From Pseudomonas fluorescens (GTDB taxonomy: Bacteria; Pseudomonadota; Alphaproteobacteria; UBA2136; UBA6156), in the NCBI GenBank assembly GCA_003241595.1, contig QFOU01000057.1, positions 1 through 8,938 of the forward strand: a stretch of 8,938 nucleotides of DNA, in the 5' to 3' direction. Positions 1 through 6,369 of this stretch are shown one piece after another (positions within the stretch are counted from its first letter, which is position 1; each line of letters opens with the position of its first letter). Both the position numbers and the translations under genes were made by a program. The notes beneath the pieces were generated by a model that was given only the letters and a program-made list of their open reading frames with translations, was not told the DNA's origin and did not search any database.

Positions 1-1
1 T

Positions 2-766
2 TCCATGGGTAACCGCGATATCTTGCTGGGTAACACCTCCGAAACCGGTATCATCGTCAAAGACAACACCGGCAACGTCGGTATCGGCGTGACCTCTCCC
101 GTCGCACCGCTCGAAATCTCAGGTACTCAAACCTTTGGTACTACAGCTATCCCGCAAGGCAATATTGGTCTCGGCCGCATCTCGGCAACCACATGGAATG
201 GTACCGGCATCCTGCTCACCAACTCGTATATTTCCAACAGCGTCACACACCGCTCTATCGTGCAAAACTCAGGAGCCTTGTACTTCGGTCGTCACTCCGG
301 CACAACCAGCATACCGGACATCACCATTGACAGCAGCGGCACCCTTCTCATGTATCACCGCAATAACGACTGCCCCAACGGATGGGACTGCAACATTCAG
401 GGGTGGGATATGACAATTTCCAGCATCTATTACTCCGGTCTCAGCCAGCGCTCCGACAAACGCCTCAAGCACGACATCAAGTCGCTGGAAGGACAGATAG
501 CTCTTAACAAACTCATGCAACTGCGCCCCGTCAGCTACCGCTGGAACGATAAGCAACTGGGCACATCCACCAAGTACGGTTTCATCGCCCAAGAGGTGAA
601 AGAGGTCATGCCAGAGCTGGTCTCGGTCGCCACCGACGAACGAAAAACCGAGTCAATCGACTATACAGCCCTCATCGCTCCCGCTATCAAGGCCATTCAA
701 CAGCTTAAAGAAGAAAATGATAAACTTCGCGCTGAATTCGAAGAATACAAACGCACGCATCCTTAG
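2..766 (+). CDS. Peptidase S74 domain fibre-like protein, 3' part (5'-partial)
   Basis: The reading frame is open to the left edge, so the first visible ATG (position 5) is probably internal. Numbering from it (253 residues), a VGIG repeat of the form GNVGIGVTSP lies at 23-32, as in trimeric tail fibres and bacterial surface fibres. The C-terminus is a peptidase S74 intramolecular chaperone: the SDKRLK motif at 150-155 supplies the expected Ser150/Lys155 dyad, followed by the YGFIAQEV block (191-198) and a charged terminal helix (about 228-250). In characterised S74 proteins this domain trimerises, helps the beta-helical stalk fold, then cuts itself off before the Ser. Residues 1-149 would remain as fibre. 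The related genes at 807 and 5153 carry signal peptides, so this one is probably exported too; that is inference. A free-standing phage tail fibre is possible, but no phage genes are nearby. Confidence 0.85.
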   Translation, partial: SMGNRDILLGNTSETGIIVKDNTGNVGIGVTSPVAPLEISGTQTFGTTAIPQGNIGLGRISATTWNGTGILLTNSYISNSVTHRSIVQNSGALYFGRHSGTTSIPDITIDSSGTLLMYHRNNDCPNGWDCNIQGWDMTISSIYYSGLSQRSDKRLKHDIKSLEGQIALNKLMQLRPVSYRWNDKQLGTSTKYGFIAQEVKEVMPELVSVATDERKTESIDYTALIAPAIKAIQQLKEENDKLRAEFEEYKRTHP

Positions 767-806
767 TTATATTAGTTTCCTCAAAGGTTAAAAAAACGCT
801 CTCGAC

Positions 807-1463
807 ATGAAAAACGAAAAACACTTTGCTTTGCCATACTCGGCCCTGTTTTTTATGGCCGCTGCATTATTGGCTTTGCCCCTGATCGCACATGCCCAAA
901 ACACATTCGGTAGCAGCGGCGTCTCCAGCACCAACGGCTATTTCAGCGGTAAAGTCGGCATTGGCGCCACACCCAATTACTCACTAGCAATCGCCGACAC
1001 TTCCAACACTACAGTTCATGTACACGGCACCACCTCGGGCGTACGCGGAGGCATGTCCGCCGACACCCCCTCAAACGGCGCTTTTTACATGGGTTCATAC
1101 GCTAATTTCCCGTTAGCAATTGGTACGAATAATGCCGAACGCCTGCGCGTGTTAACAAACGGTAACGTCGGCATTGGCATAACAGACCCATCCGAACGTC
1201 TCGATATCGGCACCGGCAATATTTCGATGGGATGGGAAACCATCACCAACACCTGCAGCGGCGGCGGCGGGCTTGGTTGCAGCGCCACCTGTAGTGGCAC
1301 CAAACGCGTCACGGGTGGAGGTTGCGATGTCATCACTGTCGCCGGCGGCACCATCGCGGTTCAAAACGCATCTCCAGGAACCAACGTCTATAACTGTTAT
1401 TTCTCAGGGCCCTATACTTCCGCATCGGTAAGAGCCTATGCAATCTGCGCCAATATTCGCTAG
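807..1463 (+). CDS. Secreted VGIG-repeat protein with six-cysteine C-terminal domain
   Basis: This 218-residue protein starts with a clear Sec signal peptide: basic KNEKH, a hydrophobic core at about 9-27, and likely cleavage after AHA at residue 30. Two VGIG motifs follow, at about 50-53 and 121-124. The second sits in the typical fibre context, TNNAERLRVLTNGNVGIG. The protein has no S74 SDxRLK motif. Instead, residues 149-218 hold six cysteines (150, 158, 162, 173, 197, 214), a glycine-rich CSGGGGLGC, a TGGGC motif and a terminal AYAICA motif, suggesting a small disulfide-bonded domain. I recognise the GGGC...AYAICA pattern as recurring at C-termini of exported proteins but cannot name a function. 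It begins 40 bp after the S74 gene on the same strand, with no terminator seen between, so the two may be co-transcribed. No good Shine-Dalgarno precedes the ATG. Confidence 0.8.
   Translation: MKNEKHFALPYSALFFMAAALLALPLIAHAQNTFGSSGVSSTNGYFSGKVGIGATPNYSLAIADTSNTTVHVHGTTSGVRGGMSADTPSNGAFYMGSYANFPLAIGTNNAERLRVLTNGNVGIGITDPSERLDIGTGNISMGWETITNTCSGGGGLGCSATCSGTKRVTGGGCDVITVAGGTIAVQNASPGTNVYNCYFSGPYTSASVRAYAICANIR
1158..1174 (+). repeat. 17-nt exact repeat encoding the VGIG motif, copy 1
   Basis: AACGGTAACGTCGGCAT here is identical to 5756-5772 in the S74 gene 4.6 kb downstream. Both encode NGNVGI in fibre repeats. A diverged copy lies near 71-87. Confidence 0.8.
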
Positions 1464-1535
1464 CCCCTCACGCCAGAAACTTAAGTCCTCTTTTTTCCCC
1501 ATTTCCAATCGGGTTTTTCGTGATACAACGGGAAC

Positions 1536-2363
1536 ATGACGGCCCCCACCCCGCTCGCGCAACAGGCAGAATCCTATTTCCGCGGGCTGCAAACCAACAT
1601 TATCGCCTCATTCCAACGGTTCGAACCGAACGTACAGTTCGTCGTAAAACCATGGGAAAAAGAGCCGGGCGCCATGCTGCAAGGCGGCGGCATCACCGCT
1701 CTCATTCGTGGCGAAGTGTTCGAAAAGATGGGCGTGAACTTCAGCTGCGTGCACGGCACCTTCCCCGAGCACTTCCGTAAAGAGATTCCCGGCGCGGTCG
1801 AAAGCGAAGGCCGGTTCTGGGCTTCCGGCGTCAGCCTCGTCTGCCACCCCGCTAACCCGCATGTGCCGGGCGTGCACATGAACGTCCGCCGTATCGAAAC
1901 CTCGCGCGGCTGGTTTGGTGGTGGCGCCGATCTCACTCCGGCCCTTCCCTACCAAAACGATACCCAGCACTTCCACGACACACTGCAAGCCGCCTGCAAT
2001 ACCTACGGTCCCACGGCGTACCAAGACTTCCGCAAATGGTGCGACGATTACTTCTTCATTCCCCACCGCAACGAAGCACGCGGCGTGGGTGGCATTTTTT
2101 ACGATTATCTGGAAGATCGTCCCGAAGAGACATTCGCCTTCACGCAAAACATCGGACAATCCTTCCTCCAATCCTATCTTCCCCTGGTCGAAACCCGTAA
2201 AGATACACCCTTCACCGAAGCCGAGCGTCACAGCCAACTTCTCAAACGCGGCCGCTATGCCGAATTCAATCTCATGTACGATCGCGGCACCCGTTTCGGC
2301 TTGCTTTCCGGCGGAAATATCGACGCCATTCTCATGTCCCTCCCCCCGCAGGCCGCGTGGTAA
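1536..2363 (+). CDS. hemF: Oxygen-dependent coproporphyrinogen III oxidase
   Basis: This enzyme uses O2 to decarboxylate two propionates of coproporphyrinogen III, giving protoporphyrinogen IX in haem synthesis; it is a cytosolic dimer. The 275-residue sequence carries the family blocks in order: GAMLQGGG (46-53), GVSLVCHPANPHVPGVHMNVR (split here as 98-110 and 111-118), WFGGGADLTP (126-135), and the signature region KWCDDYFFIPHRNEARGVGG (167-186). His104, His114, His147 and His177 match the conserved metal/active-site histidines of the family by motif. The protein stops just after MSLPPQAAW. E. coli HemF runs about 20-30 residues further, while alphaproteobacterial forms as I recall end here, so I do not think it is truncated. 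A GGGA lies only 2-3 nt before the ATG, a poor ribosome site. No clear terminator follows it. Confidence 0.96.
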   Translation: MTAPTPLAQQAESYFRGLQTNIIASFQRFEPNVQFVVKPWEKEPGAMLQGGGITALIRGEVFEKMGVNFSCVHGTFPEHFRKEIPGAVESEGRFWASGVSLVCHPANPHVPGVHMNVRRIETSRGWFGGGADLTPALPYQNDTQHFHDTLQAACNTYGPTAYQDFRKWCDDYFFIPHRNEARGVGGIFYDYLEDRPEETFAFTQNIGQSFLQSYLPLVETRKDTPFTEAERHSQLLKRGRYAEFNLMYDRGTRFGLLSGGNIDAILMSLPPQAAW

Positions 2364-2420
2364 AAACCTTGAATGCTCCGCTCCGTTTTTTCAGAGCCAA
2401 ATCAATAAACCTTTGACGCA

Positions 2421-2525
2421 TATAATTTTCCGTGCAAGCGTATCAACCAGCAAGCGGCCACAAGCTGATTGCGGCCCCGTACACGGCGTGCAGGGCCAGA
2501 TGCAATAATGTACTGTAACTACCCA
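2421..2525 (+). promoter_or_regulatory. Possible -10 element and leader of the cold-shock gene
   Basis: A perfect TATAAT lies at 2421-2426, with no convincing -35 box about 17 bp upstream. If it is used, the cold-shock mRNA would have a leader of about 90 nt. That leader can form a GGCCC/GGGCC hairpin (2473-2477 with 2493-2497, with an inner CAC/GTG at 2482-2490). Long structured leaders are typical of cold-inducible csp genes, where they act as RNA thermosensors. I see no clear cold box. No Shine-Dalgarno is visible before the start codon. Confidence 0.35.
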
Positions 2526-2756
2526 ATGGATAACCAATCCCGCCTTAACGGCACCGTTAAATGGTTCGATGCGAAAAAGGGCTTCGGCTTCATCAAACCC
2601 GACGGTCAGGACAAAGACGTGTTCGTCCACATCACCGCTATTCAGCAAGCCGGTCTGGATCGCCTGAAGGACAATCAGCGCATTAGCTTCGAACTGGTTC
2701 AAGACCAGCGTAGCAACAAGCAATCGGCTGGTAACCTGCAACTGCTGCAATCGTAG
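2526..2756 (+). CDS. Cold-shock domain protein (CspA family)
   Basis: A 76-residue single cold-shock domain that binds single-stranded RNA/DNA and acts as an RNA chaperone in the cytoplasm. The RNA-binding surface is intact: NGTVKWFDAKKGFGFI (8-23) contains RNP1 (KGFGFI), and DVFVHI (31-36) is RNP2, with the expected aromatic residues W13, F20, F22, F33 and H35. The first half matches the family closely, while the last 25 residues (QDQRSNKQSAGNLQLLQS end) are more diverged from the common GPQAANV ending. I chose the ATG at 2526 because the conserved domain starts a few residues later. An in-frame ATG at 2508 would add six residues. It is flanked by its own leader and a strong terminator, so it is likely a single-gene transcript. 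Confidence 0.93.
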   Translation: MDNQSRLNGTVKWFDAKKGFGFIKPDGQDKDVFVHITAIQQAGLDRLKDNQRISFELVQDQRSNKQSAGNLQLLQS

Positions 2757-2772
2757 TAGATGCTTAACCGCC

Positions 2773-2803
2773 AAAACCGCTCCCAACAGGGGGCGGTTTT
2801 TTT
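2773..2803 (+). terminator. Rho-independent terminator of the cold-shock gene
   Basis: A 12-bp stem (2773-2784 with 2789-2800) has one T:G wobble and an AACA loop. It ends in a run of seven T residues. The stem starts 17 bp after the csp stop codon. Confidence 0.93.
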
Positions 2804-2829
2804 ATAAAAAAAATTGTGATCTGCCCCAA

Positions 2830-2856
2830 TTGTCAAACTCACAAACCTCCTATAGC
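2830..2856 (+). promoter_or_regulatory. Candidate promoter of the Hsp70-family gene
   Basis: TTGTCA (2830-2835) and TATAGC (2851-2856) resemble -35 and -10 boxes but are only 15 bp apart. They lie in the short gap between the csp terminator and the Hsp70-like gene, which needs its own promoter. Downstream, CCCCT (2863-2867) can pair with AGGGG (2873-2877), hiding the purine-rich tract that would serve the earliest possible start. Confidence 0.3.
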
Positions 2857-2903
2857 CTGCCGCCCCTGTCCAAGGGGTAGTTAACAAATTGAAAGCCATG
2901 CAC

Positions 2904-4193
2904 ATGACCACCATCGCCGCCATCGACTTCGGTACCTCCAACTCCACCGTCGGCATCATGAGCAACGGCAAGCCCACCCTGCTCTCACCGGAAGCTGGCA
3001 AAAAAGCCGTCCCCACCGCCCTCTTCTTCGAAGCCGGTAAAACCAACCCCCTCTCCGGCAACGCCGCCATCGCCGCGTACTCGTCCGGAGACAACGGCCG
3101 CTTCATGCGCGGCCTCAAAGGCGTGCTCGGCACCCAACTGTTTACCGAAGCCACGCAAATCGGCTTCCAGTCGGTCACCTTCCGCGAGATCATCGCCTCC
3201 TACATCCGCTGGCTGCTCAGCAAGGCGGAGGCCGAACTCGGCACCCCCGTCACCCACCTCATGCTGGGCCGCCCGGTGCACTTCCTCACCAACCAGCCAG
3301 AGGCCGACAGCATTGCCGAAGCCCAACTGCGCGAGGTCGTAGCCTCACTTGGTATCAAGCACCTGACCTTCATGGCCGAACCCCTCGCCGCCGCCTACCA
3401 CTACGAACACACACTTAAGTCCGACGAACTCGCCCTCATTATCGACATCGGCGGCGGTACCGGAGACTTCACCATCATGCGCCTCGGCCCCACCCACGCC
3501 GCCAATGCAGACAATGGGGCCGACCGTAGCAACGATATCCTCGCCACCCACGGCCTCCGCCTCGGCGGCGCCATGATCGATCAGGCGTTTGCACTGGCCG
3601 AGGTCATGCCCACCTTCGGCCACGGCACTTTGCTAATGGGGCCAGATGGTACCACCAAAGGCCTTACCGTCCCCGCCGGTTACTATACCCAACTCACCAC
3701 ATGGCACCGCATCCACCGCATGTATGAAAAGAACACCCTGCACGAAGTCCGCCAACTATTGGCACAAGAAGCAATGGAACCGAAAAAGGTGGAACGCCTT
3801 CTCACACTGCTCGAAGATCGCGCCGGACACCACCTGATGTTCGATGTCGAAGCCGCCAAGATCAACCTTAGCAGTAACGACACCACCACACTCAACCTCA
3901 ACTGGATCGAACGCGACCTCGCCCTGCACCTCAGTTCGGAAGCACTCGCCACCGCCATTAACGGGTGGCTCACCACGCTCACCGAATCCATTCACCAAAC
4001 TCTGGCCATAGCGGGTATTACCCCCGCCCAACTCAATACGGTCTTCGTCACCGGCGGCCCCTCCGCCATGCCGCTGGTGCAAGCCACCATCCGTGCCGCC
4101 CTGCCCGAGTCCAACATCATTCTGGGCGATCAACTCACCTCCGTCGGCACCGGCCTTATTCTCGCCGCCCACCGCCATTTTAAGGGCGCCTAG
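2904..4193 (+). CDS. Hsp70-family ATPase, YegD-like, without substrate-binding domain
   Basis: About 429 residues forming an actin/Hsp70-fold nucleotide-binding domain. The phosphate-1 loop is IDFGTSNST at 7-15, phosphate-2 is IIDIGGGTGDFT in the middle, and the adenosine motif VFVTGGPSAMPLVQ is near the C-terminus. Length and order match the YegD class of short Hsp70 proteins, which keep the ATPase domain but lack the C-terminal peptide-binding domain and lid of DnaK (about 640 residues). Its client and partners are unknown. The start is uncertain: TTG 2889, ATG 2898 and ATG 2904 are all in frame. I prefer 2904 because GAAAG (2891-2895) sits 8 nt upstream and the domain begins immediately. 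The AAGGGG that would serve 2889 lies in a small hairpin. Codons are strongly C-ending. No co-chaperone gene is adjacent. Confidence 0.9.
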   Translation: MTTIAAIDFGTSNSTVGIMSNGKPTLLSPEAGKKAVPTALFFEAGKTNPLSGNAAIAAYSSGDNGRFMRGLKGVLGTQLFTEATQIGFQSVTFREIIASYIRWLLSKAEAELGTPVTHLMLGRPVHFLTNQPEADSIAEAQLREVVASLGIKHLTFMAEPLAAAYHYEHTLKSDELALIIDIGGGTGDFTIMRLGPTHAANADNGADRSNDILATHGLRLGGAMIDQAFALAEVMPTFGHGTLLMGPDGTTKGLTVPAGYYTQLTTWHRIHRMYEKNTLHEVRQLLAQEAMEPKKVERLLTLLEDRAGHHLMFDVEAAKINLSSNDTTTLNLNWIERDLALHLSSEALATAINGWLTTLTESIHQTLAIAGITPAQLNTVFVTGGPSAMPLVQATIRAALPESNIILGDQLTSVGTGLILAAHRHFKGA

Positions 4194-4219
4194 CCATATC
4201 CGTCTATTTCGTATATAAT
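4191..4219 (+). promoter_or_regulatory. Promoter of the 4226-4381 small RNA
   Basis: A perfect TATAAT (4214-4219) lies 17 bp from TAGCCA (4191-4196), which matches 4 of 6 bases of TTGACA. The -35 box overlaps the stop codon of the Hsp70-like gene. Predicted transcription start is about 4226. Confidence 0.6.
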
Positions 4220-4225
4220 CGCCCT

Positions 4226-4381
4226 AACAATTCCCGTTTACATCGCCCTCCAAGAAGGCGAGATGCCCGGCAACGGTAAGGTCAGGCAGTGATTTGCAAA
4301 AATATCTCCTGTCCTCCGTATCCCGGCGACCGTAACTATAACGGTCTTTGACTTGACCCCCCTCTCCGGGGGTCATTTTTT
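4226..4381 (+). ncRNA. Candidate small RNA (about 155 nt) with anti-Shine-Dalgarno motifs
   Basis: The stretch between the Hsp70-like gene and the Sel1 gene has a promoter at one end and a strong intrinsic terminator at the other, with no sensible open frame between. Visible structure: a 5' hairpin (4241-4247 with 4257-4265, bulge AG) whose loop shows CTCC (4248-4251); an open pyrimidine-rich stretch with TCTCCT (4305-4310) and TCCTCC (4312-4317); a perfect GACCGT/ACGGTC hairpin (4328-4333 with 4341-4346); and the terminator. ACCGT (4329-4333) could instead pair with ACGGT at 4273-4277, so two folds exclude each other. CUCC in loops is typical of trans-acting alphaproteobacterial sRNAs (cuckoo/alpha-r14 type). 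I see no match to the 4.5S, tmRNA or RNase P signatures. It could also be a terminating leader of the next gene. Confidence 0.6.
4354..4381 (+). terminator. Rho-independent terminator of the small RNA
   Basis: TGACCCCC (4354-4361) pairs perfectly with GGGGGTCA (4368-4375) around a CTCTCC loop, followed by six T residues (4376-4381). The T-run abuts an ATG at 4382 that is therefore unlikely to be a real start codon. Confidence 0.92.
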
Positions 4382-4449
4382 ATGACGCCCTTTACCGAAT
4401 CCTCCACACAGTATACAAACGATCCAACTTATCACGTTTGCTATCACAC

Positions 4450-4454
4450 GGAGG
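4450..4454 (+). promoter_or_regulatory. Strong ribosome-binding site that sets the Sel1 gene start
   Basis: GGAGG lies 8 nt upstream of the ATG at 4463. It sits within ACGGAGGA (4448-4455), which is the exact reverse complement of TCCTCCGT at 4312-4319 inside the small RNA upstream. Confidence 0.85.
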
Positions 4455-4462
4455 ATCATCGC

Positions 4463-4990
4463 ATGCCCCTCTCATTATATCCTTCGGCCGAGCAAATGTT
4501 CATCGAAGGCATAGCCCATTACGGCCACATCACCCCCGAATGTTTTCACCGGCTGGAGCCAAAATCGAACAAACCACGCATCGATACCTATCGCTACGTC
4601 ATGATCGCCATCTGCCATCTCCACGGTTACGGTACGCCGGTAAATCCAGTGGTGGCACAAAGCTACCTGCAAGTCGCGGCGCAGTACAAAAGCGTCTCGG
4701 CCAGCTACATGCTCGCTTTACTGTTTCGCGGCCCTTGGGCCAAAGCCCGATACAGCCACCTGCAAACACTCGAGCATCTCGCAAAGGCTGCCGAGCGCGA
4801 TCACACCATCGCCATCATGGAAATGGGAGACCTGCACATGCAGGGCCACGCCTACGAAGGCAGCGGTCCAACCCGCGCACGGGAATACTATCTGAGAGCA
4901 GCAAAACACGGTTTCAAACCCGCCATCCTCGCACTTGAAAAGATGAATTCCGCAGCACATGCACCGCAAGTCAAAGCCGCCGTTTCCTAA
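4463..4990 (+). CDS. Sel1-like repeat protein
   Basis: A 175-residue, mostly helical protein. From about residue 42 it contains Sel1-type (TPR-like) helix pairs: a first unit around YVMIAICHLHGYGTPVNPVVAQSYLQVAA (written in parts: 45-60 and 61-73), a degenerate one over 75-112, and a good one at about 116-153 with MGDLHMQGHA and AREYYLRAAKHGF. Such repeats form superhelical protein-binding scaffolds; the partner here is unknown. No signal peptide or membrane segment is seen, so it is probably cytoplasmic. I place the start at 4463 because of the strong GGAGG 8 nt upstream. The in-frame ATG at 4382 directly follows a terminator T-run and has no ribosome site. The stop codon lies in the loop of the gene's own terminator. 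Confidence 0.85.
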   Translation: MPLSLYPSAEQMFIEGIAHYGHITPECFHRLEPKSNKPRIDTYRYVMIAICHLHGYGTPVNPVVAQSYLQVAAQYKSVSASYMLALLFRGPWAKARYSHLQTLEHLAKAAERDHTIAIMEMGDLHMQGHAYEGSGPTRAREYYLRAAKHGFKPAILALEKMNSAAHAPQVKAAVS

Positions 4991-5007
4991 CCGGAAATGG
5001 CGGTTTT
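4973..5007 (+). terminator. Terminator folded around the Sel1 gene stop codon
   Basis: CCGCCGTTTCC (4977-4987) pairs with GGAAATGGCGG (4993-5003) with one G:U wobble. Flanking A-tract/U-tract pairs (4973-4976 with 5004-5007) extend the stem, and it ends in TTTT. The TAA stop (4988-4990) is in the loop, so ribosomes reaching the end of the gene would melt or cover the stem. Confidence 0.8.
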
Positions 5008-5152
5008 CCACATCAAAACCATATTCTAAGCCTAGATTTTCATATGGGTTTTAAAATCACACCCCCTTCCACATCCTCACCTGTCCCTCTTGAAAAAGAT
5101 GTCAAACATCACATGATGGTCGTTACCCACTCTTCACAAGAAAGCAGCCCCC

Positions 5153-6325
5153 ATGAGCTTTTTATCGAAGACTACTCTCATCATCAGCTGTACGCTCATG
5201 GTTACCACTGGTCATGCCGCAAGCGTGGTTCATACCAACGGGGTCTCCACAACAGGCTATGTTCTGGCCACCGATCTCTACGCCACAACGGCTGGAGTAA
5301 CCGGCAATATGACGGTCACCGGCACCATCACGGTGCACAATGGTATCAACGTCTCCAACACCCTCTCCATCCGCAATGCGCCGGCAACCAGCGGCCAGTC
5401 GCAGCTCGAATTCCTGACCGATGCAACAAACAATAAACTCTGGCAGATGTACGCGCGCAATGGCCAGTTTAGCGACGTCAACCAACGCAACGATCTCGGC
5501 TTCGGCTATTACAATGGCAGCACGTGGAGAACCGCATGGCATATGGATAGTGTCACCGGCAACATCGGCGTCAATACCAACAGCCCCACCATGACCCTCG
5601 ATATCGACGGCAATTTCATTACGCGCGGTACATCCGGCGGGGTCTACATTGCCGACCGTAACGGCACCAGCGGTAATGCCGCCATCTATCGCTCAAGCGA
5701 CATAACACGCTTTTACGATGATCTGGGTGGAGACCGCATGGTCATTAACAACACCAACGGTAACGTCGGCATCGGCATTACCAACCCGTCATGGGGGCTG
5801 GATGTCGCCATGGGCACCGGCACTCCCCTGCGCCTACGCAATACCAACAGCACCTCAGGCAATTACTGGTACATGGGACCCGACAGCAACAACACATTCG
5901 TTCTCTACAATCATAACAATGCAGGTGTATATCTCAGCAACGGCGGCACGTCCTGGTCATCAAGTTCCGACCGCCGCCTTAAAAAGGACATTCATCCCTC
6001 GCCCTACGGCCTCAGCCATATCCTCCAACTGGAACCCGTTACCTACCACTGGCGCACGGTCTCCAGCACGCAAAGAGAGCAAGTCGGCCTCATCGCACAA
6101 GATGTCCAAAAGGTATTGCCCTGGCTGGTAGAAGACGCACCCGATCAAACCATCATCAACGCTCAAGGCCAAACCGAACTGATCTCAGACTCACTGGGCG
6201 TGAACTACCCGGGCCTCATCGTTCCCCTCATTCAGGCCATCAAAGATCTGGAGGCCGAAAACTCAAGCCTCCGCCAACGCCTCGAGGCGATCGAATCCCG
6301 CCTCAGCCTCACCAGCAATCCCTAA
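5153..6325 (+). CDS. Secreted peptidase S74 domain fibre-like protein
   Basis: A complete 390-residue protein. An N-terminal signal peptide (hydrophobic core about 7-18, likely cleavage after GHA at 22) is followed by a beta-rich, Asn/Thr/Gly-rich stalk. The stalk has VGIG-type repeats at 137-146 (GNIGVNTNSP) and 203-212 (GNVGIGITNP). The C-terminal S74 domain begins at SSDRRLKKDI (271-280), giving a Ser272/Lys277 dyad. VGLIAQDV (311-318) and a heptad-like terminal helix (361-384) follow, typical of the trimerising chaperone. By family knowledge it should trimerise, fold the stalk and release the last about 119 residues by autocleavage. Export suggests a cell-surface or extracellular fibre rather than a phage part. 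Upstream lies only a weak AAGAAAG about 8 nt before the ATG. It shares domain plan and a 17-nt exact repeat with the gene at 807. Confidence 0.9.
   Translation: MSFLSKTTLIISCTLMVTTGHAASVVHTNGVSTTGYVLATDLYATTAGVTGNMTVTGTITVHNGINVSNTLSIRNAPATSGQSQLEFLTDATNNKLWQMYARNGQFSDVNQRNDLGFGYYNGSTWRTAWHMDSVTGNIGVNTNSPTMTLDIDGNFITRGTSGGVYIADRNGTSGNAAIYRSSDITRFYDDLGGDRMVINNTNGNVGIGITNPSWGLDVAMGTGTPLRLRNTNSTSGNYWYMGPDSNNTFVLYNHNNAGVYLSNGGTSWSSSSDRRLKKDIHPSPYGLSHILQLEPVTYHWRTVSSTQREQVGLIAQDVQKVLPWLVEDAPDQTIINAQGQTELISDSLGVNYPGLIVPLIQAIKDLEAENSSLRQRLEAIESRLSLTSNP
5756..5772 (+). repeat. 17-nt exact repeat encoding the VGIG motif, copy 2
   Basis: Identical to 1158-1174. Direct orientation, so recombination between the two would delete hemF, csp, the Hsp70-like gene, the small RNA and the Sel1 gene, and fuse the two fibre genes in frame. 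Confidence 0.8.
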
Positions 6326-6338
6326 CCCGCACATAACA

Positions 6339-6366
6339 AGAAGCCGCACCGTAAGGTGCGGCTTCT
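6339..6366. terminator. Perfect 12-bp hairpin, probably a bidirectional terminator
   Basis: AGAAGCCGCACC (6339-6350) pairs perfectly with GGTGCGGCTTCT (6355-6366) around GTAA. It lies 13 bp after the S74 stop. On the plus strand the tail is TTCTGCGTTC, a weak U-tract. On the minus strand the tail is TTCTTGTTATG, somewhat better, so it may end transcripts from both sides of this convergent region. Confidence 0.7.
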
Positions 6367-6369
6367 GCG

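Noticed and set aside
1608..2237. Long minus-strand open frame opposite hemF
   Set aside because: It mirrors the codon pattern of hemF, whose family motifs are unmistakable; no family match or ribosome site on the minus strand.
2270..2363. hemF as a C-terminally truncated pseudogene
   Set aside because: It lacks the tail seen in E. coli, but ending after MSLPPxxxW is usual in the alphaproteobacterial type as I recall, and all active-site motifs are intact.
2413..2426. TTGACG followed by TATAAT as a promoter pair
   Set aside because: The two boxes are only 2 bp apart, so they cannot work together; only the -10 was kept as a weak element.
2889..2903. TTG 2889 as start of the Hsp70-like gene
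   Set aside because: Rare start; its AAGGGG ribosome site can pair with CCCCT upstream; ATG 2904 has GAAAG at 8 nt and sits right before the ATPase motif. Not excluded.
4268..4290. AGGTCAGG resembling the 4.5S/SRP RNA core
   Set aside because: The conserved GGAAG and AGCAG parts of the SRP tetraloop region are absent and the fold does not fit.
5044..5436. Plus-strand open frame overlapping the start of the S74 gene
   Set aside because: Its product is His/Arg-rich and low in structure, while the overlapping frame has a signal peptide and a full S74 protein.
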